53,304 nt of DNA from Candidatus Saccharicenans sp. (GTDB lineage: Bacteria; Acidobacteriota; Aminicenantia; Aminicenantales; Saccharicenantaceae). This document shows positions 43,472 through 51,512 of this stretch, piece by piece; positions within the stretch are counted from its first letter, which is position 1, and each line of letters opens with the position of its first letter. The stretch lies in NCBI GenBank assembly GCA_030018265.1, contig JASEFX010000001.1, positions 228 to 53,531 of the forward strand, read 5' to 3'. The position numbers and the translations under genes were made by a program. The notes beneath the pieces are model-generated. The model was not told the DNA's origin and made no database searches. It saw nothing but the letters and a program-made list of their open reading frames with translations.

Positions 43472-44563
43472 TCAATCAATCTCGTACCTGAAGATTTTCA
43501 AACCTGGAAGCGCCGGACTGATACCCTTATAAACATTCCAGTAATATTCCCTGACCTCGCGCAGTTTCTGATAGAGCGGATGAGATTTCTGGGGCAGATG
43601 CTCGCCGATTATTTTCAGCGAGGCGTCCACCAGGACGAGTTTTTCGCAGCGGTTGAGGATTCCAGCGGTACCGACACTGGCCACGGTCACCAGCTCATTC
43701 TTCCGCACTCTTTCCAGCAGCTCGCCGTAGGTGAAAGGTCTTTCCTCCACCTTTATTCCCATTTCTCTCAGGATGATGACCATGCCTTTTATGGTCACCG
43801 AGGGCAGGATTAGATTGCTTTCCGGTATCTTTACCACCGTGCCGTCGGTGAGAGCAAAAAGACAGCAGGAAGAATCCCACTCGCTTATTTCTCTCTGTTC
43901 GATCGGAAGGTAGGGTCTGTCATCAAGGAATAGAACCGCGGCCGCCTCCGGAACCAGTGCCCGGGCTTCGTCTATTGCCTTGATGCTCATTAAATAATTA
44001 ATCCCGAGTTTCAGGCAGCCGGTGCCGTTTACCCCGAGCGCTCTGACCAGATGGGGAATGACCACTCCGACGAAAGGCTCTCCCAGATACCGGTCGTACA
44101 TGCAGGTAACAGCTCTTATCGCGGGGAAGTTCGGAAAGGTGACTCCCATCGAATGTTCTTCGTCCAGGGTGAACGGACGCAGATATCCCTGCGCGCCTTT
44201 ATCCGCCATTTCTTCCAGATACGACCTCAGAGCCGGATGGGAGAAAAATTTTCTGATGAACAAGTCTTCGAGCTCCTGTACTGTCGGCACAATCGACTGC
44301 TGTTCCCGGCTGAGGTTAAAGGCCATGCTCCGTCTGAACCTTTCGAGGTTCTGGTCCCAGTTGACGAACACCAGTTCCAGCTTGCCTTTTTCGTTCCGGC
44401 GACAGAAATATCTTATCCCTTCGAAACAGAGAAAGCTGGCGTAATAGGTTGACCTGGTGGCCGCGTAGGTTTTCGCCTCCGCTTCGAACATCTCGAAGCT
44501 GCGGTCATAGAGAAAATAACGCATCTGTCCGGGCGCCCATTTAACTCCTTCGAATTTAGCCAT
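43472..44563 (-). CDS. Class IV aminotransferase (branched-chain aminotransferase-like)
   Basis: PLP-dependent fold-type IV enzyme of 363 residues. The PLP lysine is probably Lys185 in GTGCLKLGINYLMSIKAID, followed by a Glu/Asp-rich substrate region; SNLILPSVTIKGMVIILREMG matches the GSILPGITR-like phosphate-binding block of BCATs, and the C-terminal GTAGILNRCEKLVLVD block the usual end of the fold. It likely transaminates leucine, isoleucine, valine or similar residues to keto acids; the sequence is divergent from canonical IlvE, so I do not assign a symbol. AAGGAGT precedes the ATG, 10 nt after the class V gene. Confidence 0.85.
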   Translation of the reverse strand: MAKFEGVKWAPGQMRYFLYDRSFEMFEAEAKTYAATRSTYYASFLCFEGIRYFCRRNEKGKLELVFVNWDQNLERFRRSMAFNLSREQQSIVPTVQELEDLFIRKFFSHPALRSYLEEMADKGAQGYLRPFTLDEEHSMGVTFPNFPAIRAVTCMYDRYLGEPFVGVVIPHLVRALGVNGTGCLKLGINYLMSIKAIDEARALVPEAAAVLFLDDRPYLPIEQREISEWDSSCCLFALTDGTVVKIPESNLILPSVTIKGMVIILREMGIKVEERPFTYGELLERVRKNELVTVASVGTAGILNRCEKLVLVDASLKIIGEHLPQKSHPLYQKLREVREYYWNVYKGISPALPGLKIFRYEID

Positions 44564-44573
44564 TTTTGACTCC

Positions 44574-45863
44574 TTATAATGACGATTTATTTAATTTAAA
44601 AATGATATGTTCCAGACCGTCAAAAAAGCGATCTATTGAATCAGGCCCGTCGTAATGAGCCAGACTTACTCTGTTCAGATCCTTCTTCCCGAGATGTCTC
44701 ACCACCACCGCCGAATAATGGTTGCCGTCAGCGATAAGAATACGGTGGTTTTCCCAGAACTGCCTCTTAACTTCAGCCGGCTTGAGTCCCAGGATTTCCA
44801 GGGCGAAAGTCGGAGTCCTGGAAAGAGCCCGGCGCGGGTCAGAAATTCCGTAAAGTTTAAGCCGCGGAGAATCCATCCTTCTCCACCTTTCCAGGAAATA
44901 CTGGCTGAGTTCGAGTTCGTATTTTTTTATCGACTCCATCGCCCGGAGGAACAATTTTCGCGGGTAAGTCGGAGTGTCTCCGGATTTTGCCTGACTTCCC
45001 GCATCCATCAGGTAATCGAAGGCTCCTTTTAAGCCTGCGAGCAGCTGGTTTGGCAGCATTCCCTGTTCCCAGCAGTATGGCGGCTCAGGTCTGTTGGTTT
45101 CAACCCGGTAGGGAGAAGCCAGCTTCTGCGCTTCGGTCCTGGAATACAGAACTCCGATCATCGGACCGAAAATTTTATAACCGGAGAAGGCTAAGAAATC
45201 GCAGCCGAACTCCTGAACGTCAAGCGGGGCGTGTGGAGCCAGATGAACGGCATCGACCACCACCAGCGCTCTGGACTTTCTTTTTATTTCAGAAATAATG
45301 TCAGCCAGTGGCAGGATTGTTCCGAGAGCGTTGGAGGCGCCGGTTAGCGCCACCAGGACGGTGTTGCTGTCCACTTTGCTTAGAAGGTCTTTCAGGTCGA
45401 GGGTCAGCTCTGAAGTTAGACGCGCGGTTCTGATTTCAGCGCCGCCGGCCCTTCCTATGGTTTCCCACGGGGTGATGTTGGCGAAATGGTCGAGGTCGGT
45501 TACCAGCAGGTTTTTTCCTGGCTGGAATAGTTTTCTCAGGGCGAAAGCCAGGTTGAAAAGCGCCCCGGTGGTGGAAAAATGGAAAGAAATTTCTTCCGGA
45601 CGGCGAGCTCCGGTAAAATCAGCGGCTAACTGTCTTACCGTTTTATGTAAATCCGCAGTGGCTATTTCAGGAGAAGCTATCTGGCCAGGCATAGGATTAA
45701 GCTGGCCGGCTTCGGTCATGGCCCTGATGGAAGAATCAACCATCAGGCTTCCGGCTCCGCTGTTCAAGTAAAGACGCTTCTGGCCGCTCGAATCTATTTC
45801 CAGAGCAGGAAAACGCCCGCGCAGCCGGCTGAAAAGACTGAGAATAATATCAGGGTCTGTCAT
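44574..45863 (-). CDS. Class V aminotransferase-fold PLP enzyme
   Basis: 429 residues of the cysteine desulfurase / isopenicillin-N epimerase-like superfamily. The PLP lysine is Lys230 in FLAFSGYKIFGP, and Asp204 with His207 in VVDAVHLAPH hold the cofactor. The usual cysteine desulfurase active-site loop cysteine is not recognisable, so an epimerase, lyase or transaminase role is more likely than IscS-like sulfur transfer. It is first in the minus-strand peptide/amino-acid operon. The start has no SD, and the predicted promoter gives a leader of only about 11 nt. Confidence 0.82.
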   Translation of the reverse strand: MTDPDIILSLFSRLRGRFPALEIDSSGQKRLYLNSGAGSLMVDSSIRAMTEAGQLNPMPGQIASPEIATADLHKTVRQLAADFTGARRPEEISFHFSTTGALFNLAFALRKLFQPGKNLLVTDLDHFANITPWETIGRAGGAEIRTARLTSELTLDLKDLLSKVDSNTVLVALTGASNALGTILPLADIISEIKRKSRALVVVDAVHLAPHAPLDVQEFGCDFLAFSGYKIFGPMIGVLYSRTEAQKLASPYRVETNRPEPPYCWEQGMLPNQLLAGLKGAFDYLMDAGSQAKSGDTPTYPRKLFLRAMESIKKYELELSQYFLERWRRMDSPRLKLYGISDPRRALSRTPTFALEILGLKPAEVKRQFWENHRILIADGNHYSAVVVRHLGKKDLNRVSLAHYDGPDSIDRFFDGLEHIIFKLNKSSL

Positions 45864-45880
45864 CGGTCGATAAGGGATTA

Positions 45881-45909
45881 TTAATATAAAATTTCGGGGA
45901 AAAATTCAA
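45881..45909 (-). promoter_or_regulatory. Candidate promoter of the aminotransferase-POT-M24 operon
   Basis: On the minus strand TTGAAT (45904-45909) and TATTAA (45881-45886) are 17 nt apart. The predicted start near 45874 leaves about 11 nt before the ATG. The rest of the 251-nt gap holds the palindromes at 46001-46069 and no gene. Confidence 0.5.
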
Positions 45910-46000
45910 TTTGTTTGTGAAAAAATCGCTCCTCTCTTAAAAAACCACGACTCGCGCTTTTCTTAGTCTTTCATACGATTTTAAATTTAGCGGGCGCGGT

Positions 46001-46069
46001 AAAAAGTACTTTTTGTCTTAATCCCGGAATAAAGACAAACCCATTTTTTCGGCGGTAGTGCGGAAAAAA
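46001..46069. promoter_or_regulatory. Stack of three palindromes upstream of the aminotransferase operon
   Basis: AAAAAGTACTTTTT (46001-46014) is a perfect 14-bp palindrome. It overlaps a 28-bp imperfect dyad at 46012-46039 with perfect 8-bp arms TTTGTCTT / AAGACAAA around a near-symmetrical CCGG centre (24 of 28 positions match the reverse complement). A third dyad (TTTTTTC / GAAAAAA) follows at 46044-46069. Candidate operator region for the minus-strand operon, or a 3'-end structure for the OYE gene that ends at 46115. Confidence 0.5.
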
Positions 46070-46114
46070 TTTTGAATTCGAGCGGGAAAAACAGAAGAAA
46101 AAGCACAGCTATTA

Positions 46115-47227
46115 TTAATTTTTCCCGGCCTCACTCTTATTCTGAACACAGCGGATTCCGCGAGGGTTGAAACATTTATTGCATGAAATGCAGGGAGATT
46201 TTTCCAGCCGACCGAGCCTGAAATCTTTTACGAGATGCGGGTTGTTGATAAATGGCCGGCACATCGAAATCAGGTCCACCCGGCCGCTTGCGATAACCTT
46301 TTCCGCCACCCTCAGAGTTCTGATTCCGCCCAGGCCCATTACCGGAATGCTGACCTTCTTCTTAACTTCTACCGCCAGAGGCACGAAATATCCTTCGTCT
46401 TCTTCTGCTCTGACTCCAGGCCAGACCGAACCAAGGCCGGCTTCGTTCATTCCTCCGCTTATTTCTATCGCCTGTAAACCGGCCAGCTCCAGCGAACGGG
46501 CGATGAGCGAAGCCTCTTCCAGGGTAATACCTTCGGGAAGATGGTCGGTGGCGTTCATCTTGATGGCCACAGGAAAATCCGGGCCGCAGACTTTTCTGAT
46601 GCCTGAGATTATTTCTCTGATGATCCGCGAGCGTTTTTCCCAGTTTCCGCCCCAGTCGTCCTGTCGCCGGTTGGTGTGGGGTGAGATGAAGCTGCTCAAA
46701 AGATAACCATGGCCGGCATGGAGCTGCACGCCGTCAAACCCGGCTTCTTTCGCCCTTCTGGCCGCGGCCACGAACCACTCGATTACCTGATATATTTCTA
46801 CCGCCGTCAGCGCCCGGGGCATTATCTTCGACACCGGGTCGTAAACCTCTGATGGAGCCACCGGTTGCTGCCGGCAGAGCGATGGTTTTGTCTGTCTTCC
46901 GGCGTGGGAGATCTGAAGAAATATCCGGGAACCGCTGTCGCTTCCGTGGACGGCTGAAACCAGCTCTTTAAGTCCGGGAATCTTGCTATCGTCATCTGCC
47001 GCTATCTGTCCGGGACTGGCTTTTCCGGAGAGATGGACATAGGCATGCCCGGTAATTATCAGTCCAATCTCGCCTTCGGCCAGCCGGCGGTAGAGTTCAA
47101 CCTGGGCTGGCTGGATGGAACCGTCACGGTCATCTGCCATATAATCGTGAGTGGCTGACCTGACAAATCGATTGATCAGGTGGACTTTGCCGATGTCCAG
47201 CGGAGTGAAGAGTATCGATTTCATCAT
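46115..47227 (-). CDS. OYE-family NADH:flavin oxidoreductase with Fe-S cysteines
   Basis: 370-residue FMN-binding TIM barrel of the old yellow enzyme family. Visible are LQISHAGRQTK, FDGVQLHAGHGYLLSSFISPHTNRR, KMNATD and the phosphate-binding GGIRT region. The C-terminal CISCNKCFNPRGIRC supplies the four cysteines that bind a [4Fe-4S] cluster in 2,4-dienoyl-CoA reductase and trimethylamine dehydrogenase. Those enzymes carry an additional FAD/NAD domain of about 300 residues which is absent here, so electrons must come from a separate partner or the cluster is used differently. Substrate unknown. GGAGGAG precedes the ATG within a small hairpin. Confidence 0.88.
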   Translation of the reverse strand: MMKSILFTPLDIGKVHLINRFVRSATHDYMADDRDGSIQPAQVELYRRLAEGEIGLIITGHAYVHLSGKASPGQIAADDDSKIPGLKELVSAVHGSDSGSRIFLQISHAGRQTKPSLCRQQPVAPSEVYDPVSKIMPRALTAVEIYQVIEWFVAAARRAKEAGFDGVQLHAGHGYLLSSFISPHTNRRQDDWGGNWEKRSRIIREIISGIRKVCGPDFPVAIKMNATDHLPEGITLEEASLIARSLELAGLQAIEISGGMNEAGLGSVWPGVRAEEDEGYFVPLAVEVKKKVSIPVMGLGGIRTLRVAEKVIASGRVDLISMCRPFINNPHLVKDFRLGRLEKSPCISCNKCFNPRGIRCVQNKSEAGKN

Positions 47228-47245
47228 CTCCTCCGGAGTGGAGAT
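47226..47245 (-). promoter_or_regulatory. Hairpin that encloses the OYE ribosome-binding site
   Basis: ATCTCC (47226-47231) and GGAGAT (47240-47245) form a 6-bp perfect stem around an 8-nt CCGG-centred loop. On the minus strand the 3' arm is part of the GGAGGAG Shine-Dalgarno sequence and reaches the start codon, so the folded form could mask translation initiation. Confidence 0.35.
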
Positions 47246-47314
47246 TATATGAAATAACCGGCTGGCTTTAAAGATTTTTTCGGTTGAGTAAAATATGCCT
47301 TTGAAGAAAGAACT

Positions 47315-47827
47315 ATGGAAGAAATAATTCCTGAAGAACGTCGCGTGCTTGATATCCTGGAATCACTCGGCATCCGCTGGGTGAGGTTTTCGCATCCGCC
47401 TGTTTTTACCATGGAAGAGTCCAGCCGTTTCTGGCAGGAACACGGAGGTGCCCACTGCAAAAACCTGTTCATACGAAATTATCGTGGCAATCGCCATTAC
47501 CTGGTGATCGTCAGGGGAGAAAAGAAGGTGAACCTCAAGTGGCTTACACGGAAACTGGACGAAGACCGCCTGAGTTTTGCTTCCCCGGAAAGGCTCAGCC
47601 GTTATCTCGGGTTGACTCCAGGAGCTGTTTCTCTTTTCGGACTGATAAACGACGGGCAGAAAGAAGTCAGGGTGGTGGTTGACCGCGACCTGCTTAAGGA
47701 AACAGAGCTTAATTTCCATCCGAATGTCAACACCTCGACCATCAGGATTTCCAGAGAAGATTTTCTAAAATTCCTCGAGTGGTCCGGTCACCAGGTAATT
47801 TTCCTTGAGATGAAAACAGAAATTTAA
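47315..47827 (+). CDS. YbaK/ProX-family prolyl-tRNA editing protein
   Basis: 170 residues of the INS/YbaK superfamily, which hydrolyses mischarged aminoacyl-tRNA (for example Ala-tRNA-Pro) in trans. The family lysine appears in AHCKNLFIRNY, followed by KKVNLKWL, the GLTPGAVSLFGLIND signature and the C-terminal FHPNVNTSTIRIS, the pattern of ProXp-ala/PrdX-like proteins. It starts 87 nt from the divergent OYE gene, with a weak purine-rich SD (GAAGAAAGA). Confidence 0.88.
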   Translation: MEEIIPEERRVLDILESLGIRWVRFSHPPVFTMEESSRFWQEHGGAHCKNLFIRNYRGNRHYLVIVRGEKKVNLKWLTRKLDEDRLSFASPERLSRYLGLTPGAVSLFGLINDGQKEVRVVVDRDLLKETELNFHPNVNTSTIRISREDFLKFLEWSGHQVIFLEMKTEI

Positions 47828-47852
47828 TCCTTAAATCAGACGGGGAGAGAGC

Positions 47853-48998
47853 ATGATGAAAAAAGCACTGACAACGCTGATTCTTTTTCTGGTGATATCC
47901 GCTTTGACCGTGAATTCTTCTTTCAACACTCTCGGTCGGGTGGAGGAGCCCGGAATAAAACCGGCCCTTAGGTATTACATGTGCTACCGGGCTCCAGAGC
48001 CTCTGACCATCGATGGGAAGCTGGATGAACCTGCCTGGAAAAAAGTTTACTGGTCGGAAGATTTTGTTGACATAGAGGGAAAATCGCGCCCGAAACCAAG
48101 GTTCAAAACAAGAGTGAAAATGCTCTGGGATGATAATTATTTCTACATCGGAGCCGAGCTCGAGGAACCTCATGTCTGGGCCACCCTGACCGAGAGAGAT
48201 TCGATCATCTATCAGGACAATGACTTTGAAGTTTTCATAGATCCCGACGGAGACACCCACAATTACTATGAGCTGGAAATCAACGCGCTGAATACCGTCT
48301 GGGACCTGTTTCTGGTGAAACCATACCGGGATGGCGGTCCGGCCATCCATTCCTGGGATATCCAGGGGTTAAAAACAGCCGTGCATATCGAAGGGACTTT
48401 GAACAATCCCGCGGACAGGGATCGTGGCTGGACGGTGGAAATAGCCATTCCCTGGGAAGTTCTGAAGGAAGCCGCCCCGTTCAAGAAGAGGCCCGAGCCG
48501 GGAGACCTCTGGCGGGTCAACTTTTCCCGCGTTGAGTACCGCACGGTGGTGGAAGGTGGGAAATACGTAAAGATGAAGGACAAAAACACAGGAAGGCCTC
48601 TTCCTGAGGATAACTGGGTCTGGGCGCCACAGGGAGTGATAAACATTCATTATCCGGAAATGTGGGGCTATGTCCAGTTTACCGCTACGGAGGCCGGACG
48701 GACGGCTGAATACTGTAATGAGGACCCGGAAGCTGATGTTAAGTGGGCTTTGAGGTTAATCTATTACCGCCAGAGAAAATTTCATGCTCGCAACGGCAGA
48801 TTCGCTCTGAATCTCGATCAGCTTGACCTCGGACGGGAAAAAGCTCTCCGGGTGAAAGGCTGGAACTTTCCGCCGCAGATCGAAGCCACTGAAAGCCTTT
48901 TTGAAGCTTATTATACGAACAGGAAAGGAGAGAAAATTCACATCAGACAGGATGGCCTTGTCTGGAAAACTCCGGCTTCTCAGGGAGGAAATATATGA
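47853..48998 (+). CDS. Exported CBM9-like domain protein
   Basis: 381 residues with a signal peptide (about 1-25). The central domain (about 48-265) has the family 9 carbohydrate-binding-like pattern: LTIDGKLDEPAWKK, then KMLWDDNYFYIGAELEE, NDFEVFIDPDGDTHNYYELE and GWTVEIAIPWEVL. Such domains bind sugars or sit on surface enzymes; no catalytic domain is seen. The remaining C-terminal 110 residues contain a repeated aromatic and basic pattern I do not recognise. Gap of 25 nt after the editing-protein gene; its stop overlaps the serine hydrolase start by 4 nt. Confidence 0.8.
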   Translation: MMKKALTTLILFLVISALTVNSSFNTLGRVEEPGIKPALRYYMCYRAPEPLTIDGKLDEPAWKKVYWSEDFVDIEGKSRPKPRFKTRVKMLWDDNYFYIGAELEEPHVWATLTERDSIIYQDNDFEVFIDPDGDTHNYYELEINALNTVWDLFLVKPYRDGGPAIHSWDIQGLKTAVHIEGTLNNPADRDRGWTVEIAIPWEVLKEAAPFKKRPEPGDLWRVNFSRVEYRTVVEGGKYVKMKDKNTGRPLPEDNWVWAPQGVINIHYPEMWGYVQFTATEAGRTAEYCNEDPEADVKWALRLIYYRQRKFHARNGRFALNLDQLDLGREKALRVKGWNFPPQIEATESLFEAYYTNRKGEKIHIRQDGLVWKTPASQGGNI

Positions 48999-50209
48999 AA
49001 AATCGTTCATATATCAGCCTGACCATTCTGGGAGTTTTTCTTTTCTGGCTGATCCTGCCGGCGACGGCTGAAGTGCGGCTACCGACGGTCAGTCCGGAAA
49101 AGGTGGGGATGGACAGCCACAGACTCAGTCGCCTCGACGAACTGATGGATGGAGCGATAAAACGCGGCGATTTTCCCGGTGCCGTGCTGCTGGTCCTTAG
49201 ACAGGGTAAAATTGTCTGGCGCAAGGCTTATGGCCTCAGTCAGATTGTGCCAGAGCCAGCTCCGATGAAAGTGGATATGATTTTCGACCTGGCCTCGGTC
49301 ACCAAGCCTGTAGCCACGGCCACTTCGATCATGATCCTGGTGGAACAGGGGAAGATCAGGCTGTGGGATAAGGTCAAAAATTACATTCCGGAATTTGCTC
49401 CTTACCTTGAGGAAAAGGGGATACCGGGAGAGGATGCCAGATTGTTTCATCTTCTGACTCATACCTCGGGGCTCCCGCCATACACCGACCCCAAAGAAGT
49501 GGCGGCTAAATACGGTGATCCCTGTCCGACCGAAGTGCTGGTGAAACATATTGCCGGGTTGAGAAAGGAGGCCCGGCCGGGCGAGAAATTCATCTACAGC
49601 TGTCTTAACTACATCACTCTGGCCTGGATTGTGAAGCTGGTTTCGGGCGAGGACCTGGCTGAATTTTCCAGAAAAAACATTTTTCTTCCGCTTAAAATGA
49701 AGGATACTTTCTTTAATCCACCGCATAATGTTCGGGAAAGATGCGTTCCGACCGAAGTGGTCAACGGGAAACCTCTGCGGGGTGTGGTCCATGACCCGCT
49801 GGCCCGGCTCCAGGGCGGAATTTCCGGAAATGCCGGCCTGTTCTCCACTGCTGACGACCTGGCTGTGTTTGCTCAGATGATGCTTGATGGGGGCGAGTTC
49901 TCCGGGGTGAGAATTCTGAGTCCGCTGGCCGTCGAAAGGATGACTGAAATCTTTCCGCCTTTGAAATTCGCCGGCCGCGGGTTTGGCTGGGATTTAAGCT
50001 CTGATTACGCCACAGTCCGCGGGGATCTTTTTGGCTGGAATTCTTACGGCCATTCAGGTTACACCGGAACCTCTCTCTGGATAGATCCTGAAACCAGGAC
50101 AGCGGTGATTTTCCTCACCAACCGGGTGCATCCCGACGATAAAGGAGAAATAATATCGATGCGCAGCCGGGTGGCCAACGTGGTGGCTTCTTCCATCGTT
50201 AAAAAATAA
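48995..50209 (+). CDS. Exported serine hydrolase of the beta-lactamase class C / S12 family
   Basis: 404 residues with a signal peptide (about 1-27). The catalytic tetrad motif SxxK is Ser101-Val-Thr-Lys104 (ASVTKPVA). The second motif is Tyr201-Ser-Cys203, in place of the usual YxN or YSD. HSG in YGHSGYTGTSLW takes the place of the KTG-like third motif, as in many S12 esterases. Activity as esterase, D-amino peptidase or peptidoglycan-active hydrolase is possible; no resistance function is implied. GGAGGAAAT precedes the ATG, which overlaps the CBM9 gene stop (ATGA). Confidence 0.88.
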   Translation: MKNRSYISLTILGVFLFWLILPATAEVRLPTVSPEKVGMDSHRLSRLDELMDGAIKRGDFPGAVLLVLRQGKIVWRKAYGLSQIVPEPAPMKVDMIFDLASVTKPVATATSIMILVEQGKIRLWDKVKNYIPEFAPYLEEKGIPGEDARLFHLLTHTSGLPPYTDPKEVAAKYGDPCPTEVLVKHIAGLRKEARPGEKFIYSCLNYITLAWIVKLVSGEDLAEFSRKNIFLPLKMKDTFFNPPHNVRERCVPTEVVNGKPLRGVVHDPLARLQGGISGNAGLFSTADDLAVFAQMMLDGGEFSGVRILSPLAVERMTEIFPPLKFAGRGFGWDLSSDYATVRGDLFGWNSYGHSGYTGTSLWIDPETRTAVIFLTNRVHPDDKGEIISMRSRVANVVASSIVKK

Positions 50210-50275
50210 AAATTTTTGAAAATCATGCCGAAAATTGATATCCTTTTGCAGAGCGGATGTTTTCAGGAGGAAGGG

Positions 50276-50794
50276 ATGAAATCGATCGATTTTAATTTTG
50301 AGGTAAAGGTCAAGACTACCTATGAAGCCCTTAGCCAGGCGCTTAGTTTATTCAGGTCCTATCTGGAAGACCGTACCGCCGCCTCCAGTCCTGACTATTA
50401 CCGGGCGAAAAGTCTGCTGAAAGAAGGGAAGCTGTTTTTTGAGGAAGTTCTGAAGGAAGCCAGAAAACTTCTTGGACCACTTCCTCCTTACTCCACACCT
50501 GAATATGCCCGCTGGCGGGATGAGACTGCCCGGGACCTTAAATTGTCCCTCGGGGATAAAGTGGATTATGAAGAAGTAAAAAAAGCTCTGCTCTCCGATA
50601 CCTGTCTGCCAAAACTCTTCTCAGCCGAAGAACTCGAAGAGTATCTTAAAAAATATTACGAGAACCAGGGCAAGGGCCAGCGCAAGATGGAAAACTTAAA
50701 ATGCCGTCTGGTCATAGCTCGCCTTGACGATATGATACGCGAAGGCGAGGAACTGCTGAAGCTGGCTCAGAAAAAATTGCAGTCAATAATCTGA
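50276..50794 (+). CDS. Hypothetical all-helical protein
   Basis: 172 residues from the ATG at 50276, chosen because AGGAGGAAGGG lies immediately before it; the frame stays open upstream to 50216. I do not recognise the family. The protein is highly charged and helical (for example YEALSQALSLFRSYLED, REGEELLKLAQKKLQ), with no signal peptide, membrane segment or cysteine motif, except for one Cys in LSDTCLPKLFS and one in ENLKCRLVIA. It lies 66 nt after the serine hydrolase and may be co-transcribed. It converges on the DUF6305-like gene across 52 nt. Confidence 0.7.
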   Translation: MKSIDFNFEVKVKTTYEALSQALSLFRSYLEDRTAASSPDYYRAKSLLKEGKLFFEEVLKEARKLLGPLPPYSTPEYARWRDETARDLKLSLGDKVDYEEVKKALLSDTCLPKLFSAEELEEYLKKYYENQGKGQRKMENLKCRLVIARLDDMIREGEELLKLAQKKLQSII

Positions 50795-50846
50795 CCTCAA
50801 CATTTACCGCTTCCTTTTCTTCTGAAGCTATGATGGAGTTTTATTT

Positions 50847-51500
50847 TCAGAGAAAAATTTTCTTCATCAGGTCTACAATTTCCAGAGCGTTTTTAACTTC
50901 GATCAGCGGTATATTCTTCTGGGTGGCGATTCTGGTGAAACGGCCATCCTTGTTTCCGTCCCGGGTGACGATCAGAAGGTTGGCCCTCGGGGCCACCGTG
51001 TCGATCATCCTTTCGTTGTCGCTTCCGGGAGCTCCGCGTTTTGATTCTCCTCCGATGTGCATGGCGATGACAAAAATCTTATTAGCTTCGCAGTAATCAA
51101 GAACTTTTTTCAGCCGGGCTTCTTCCGTCTCAACCGTCAGTCCTGAGGCTCCCATGCCTTTCAGGCTGGCTCCGATCGCCATGATGACCGTGCGGTAGGG
51201 GGTTCCTTTTTTGAACCTGCTGAGGTCGGTGTTTATTTCCACATGAAAGCCGGGCTCTGATTCCCGGTCGCCGAGTCCGACACCGTCAGCCAGGATGTCC
51301 GGTGTGGGTACATCGCAGTAGTCATAACCGATTCCGGCTTCTTCCAGAATGATGTTGACGGTGGTTATGTCCGGGCTCTGGCCGGCCGAGGTGGTCAGAA
51401 CCGGCAGGCTGGCCTTCGGGATGGTCTGTCCGAATAGCCACAGGCCCGCGGCTATGACCATTCCTGTTGCCAGAGCTGGAAACAGATATCTTTTTCTCAT
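50847..51500 (-). CDS. Exported DUF6305-like protein
   Basis: 217 residues with an N-terminal signal peptide or anchor (about 1-26). The mature part has a repeating alpha/beta pattern (PVLTTSAGQSPDITTVNI, RTVIMAIGASLKGMGASG, IFVIAMHIGGES, NLLIVTRDGN, IPLIEVKNALEIVDLMK), resembling a small Rossmann-like domain. I associate it with the DUF6305 family, with moderate certainty. GGAG precedes the ATG. It follows the second C69 peptidase by 12 nt on the same strand, so it may be exported with and act beside it. Function unknown. Confidence 0.65.
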   Translation of the reverse strand: MRKRYLFPALATGMVIAAGLWLFGQTIPKASLPVLTTSAGQSPDITTVNIILEEAGIGYDYCDVPTPDILADGVGLGDRESEPGFHVEINTDLSRFKKGTPYRTVIMAIGASLKGMGASGLTVETEEARLKKVLDYCEANKIFVIAMHIGGESKRGAPGSDNERMIDTVAPRANLLIVTRDGNKDGRFTRIATQKNIPLIEVKNALEIVDLMKKIFL

Positions 51501-51512
51501 TTCTTTCTCTCC

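Noticed and set aside
48995-50209. Serine hydrolase as an antibiotic-resistance beta-lactamase
   Set aside because: The SxxK hydrolase fold covers many esterases and peptidases; the second motif is non-standard and there is no ampR or resistance context.
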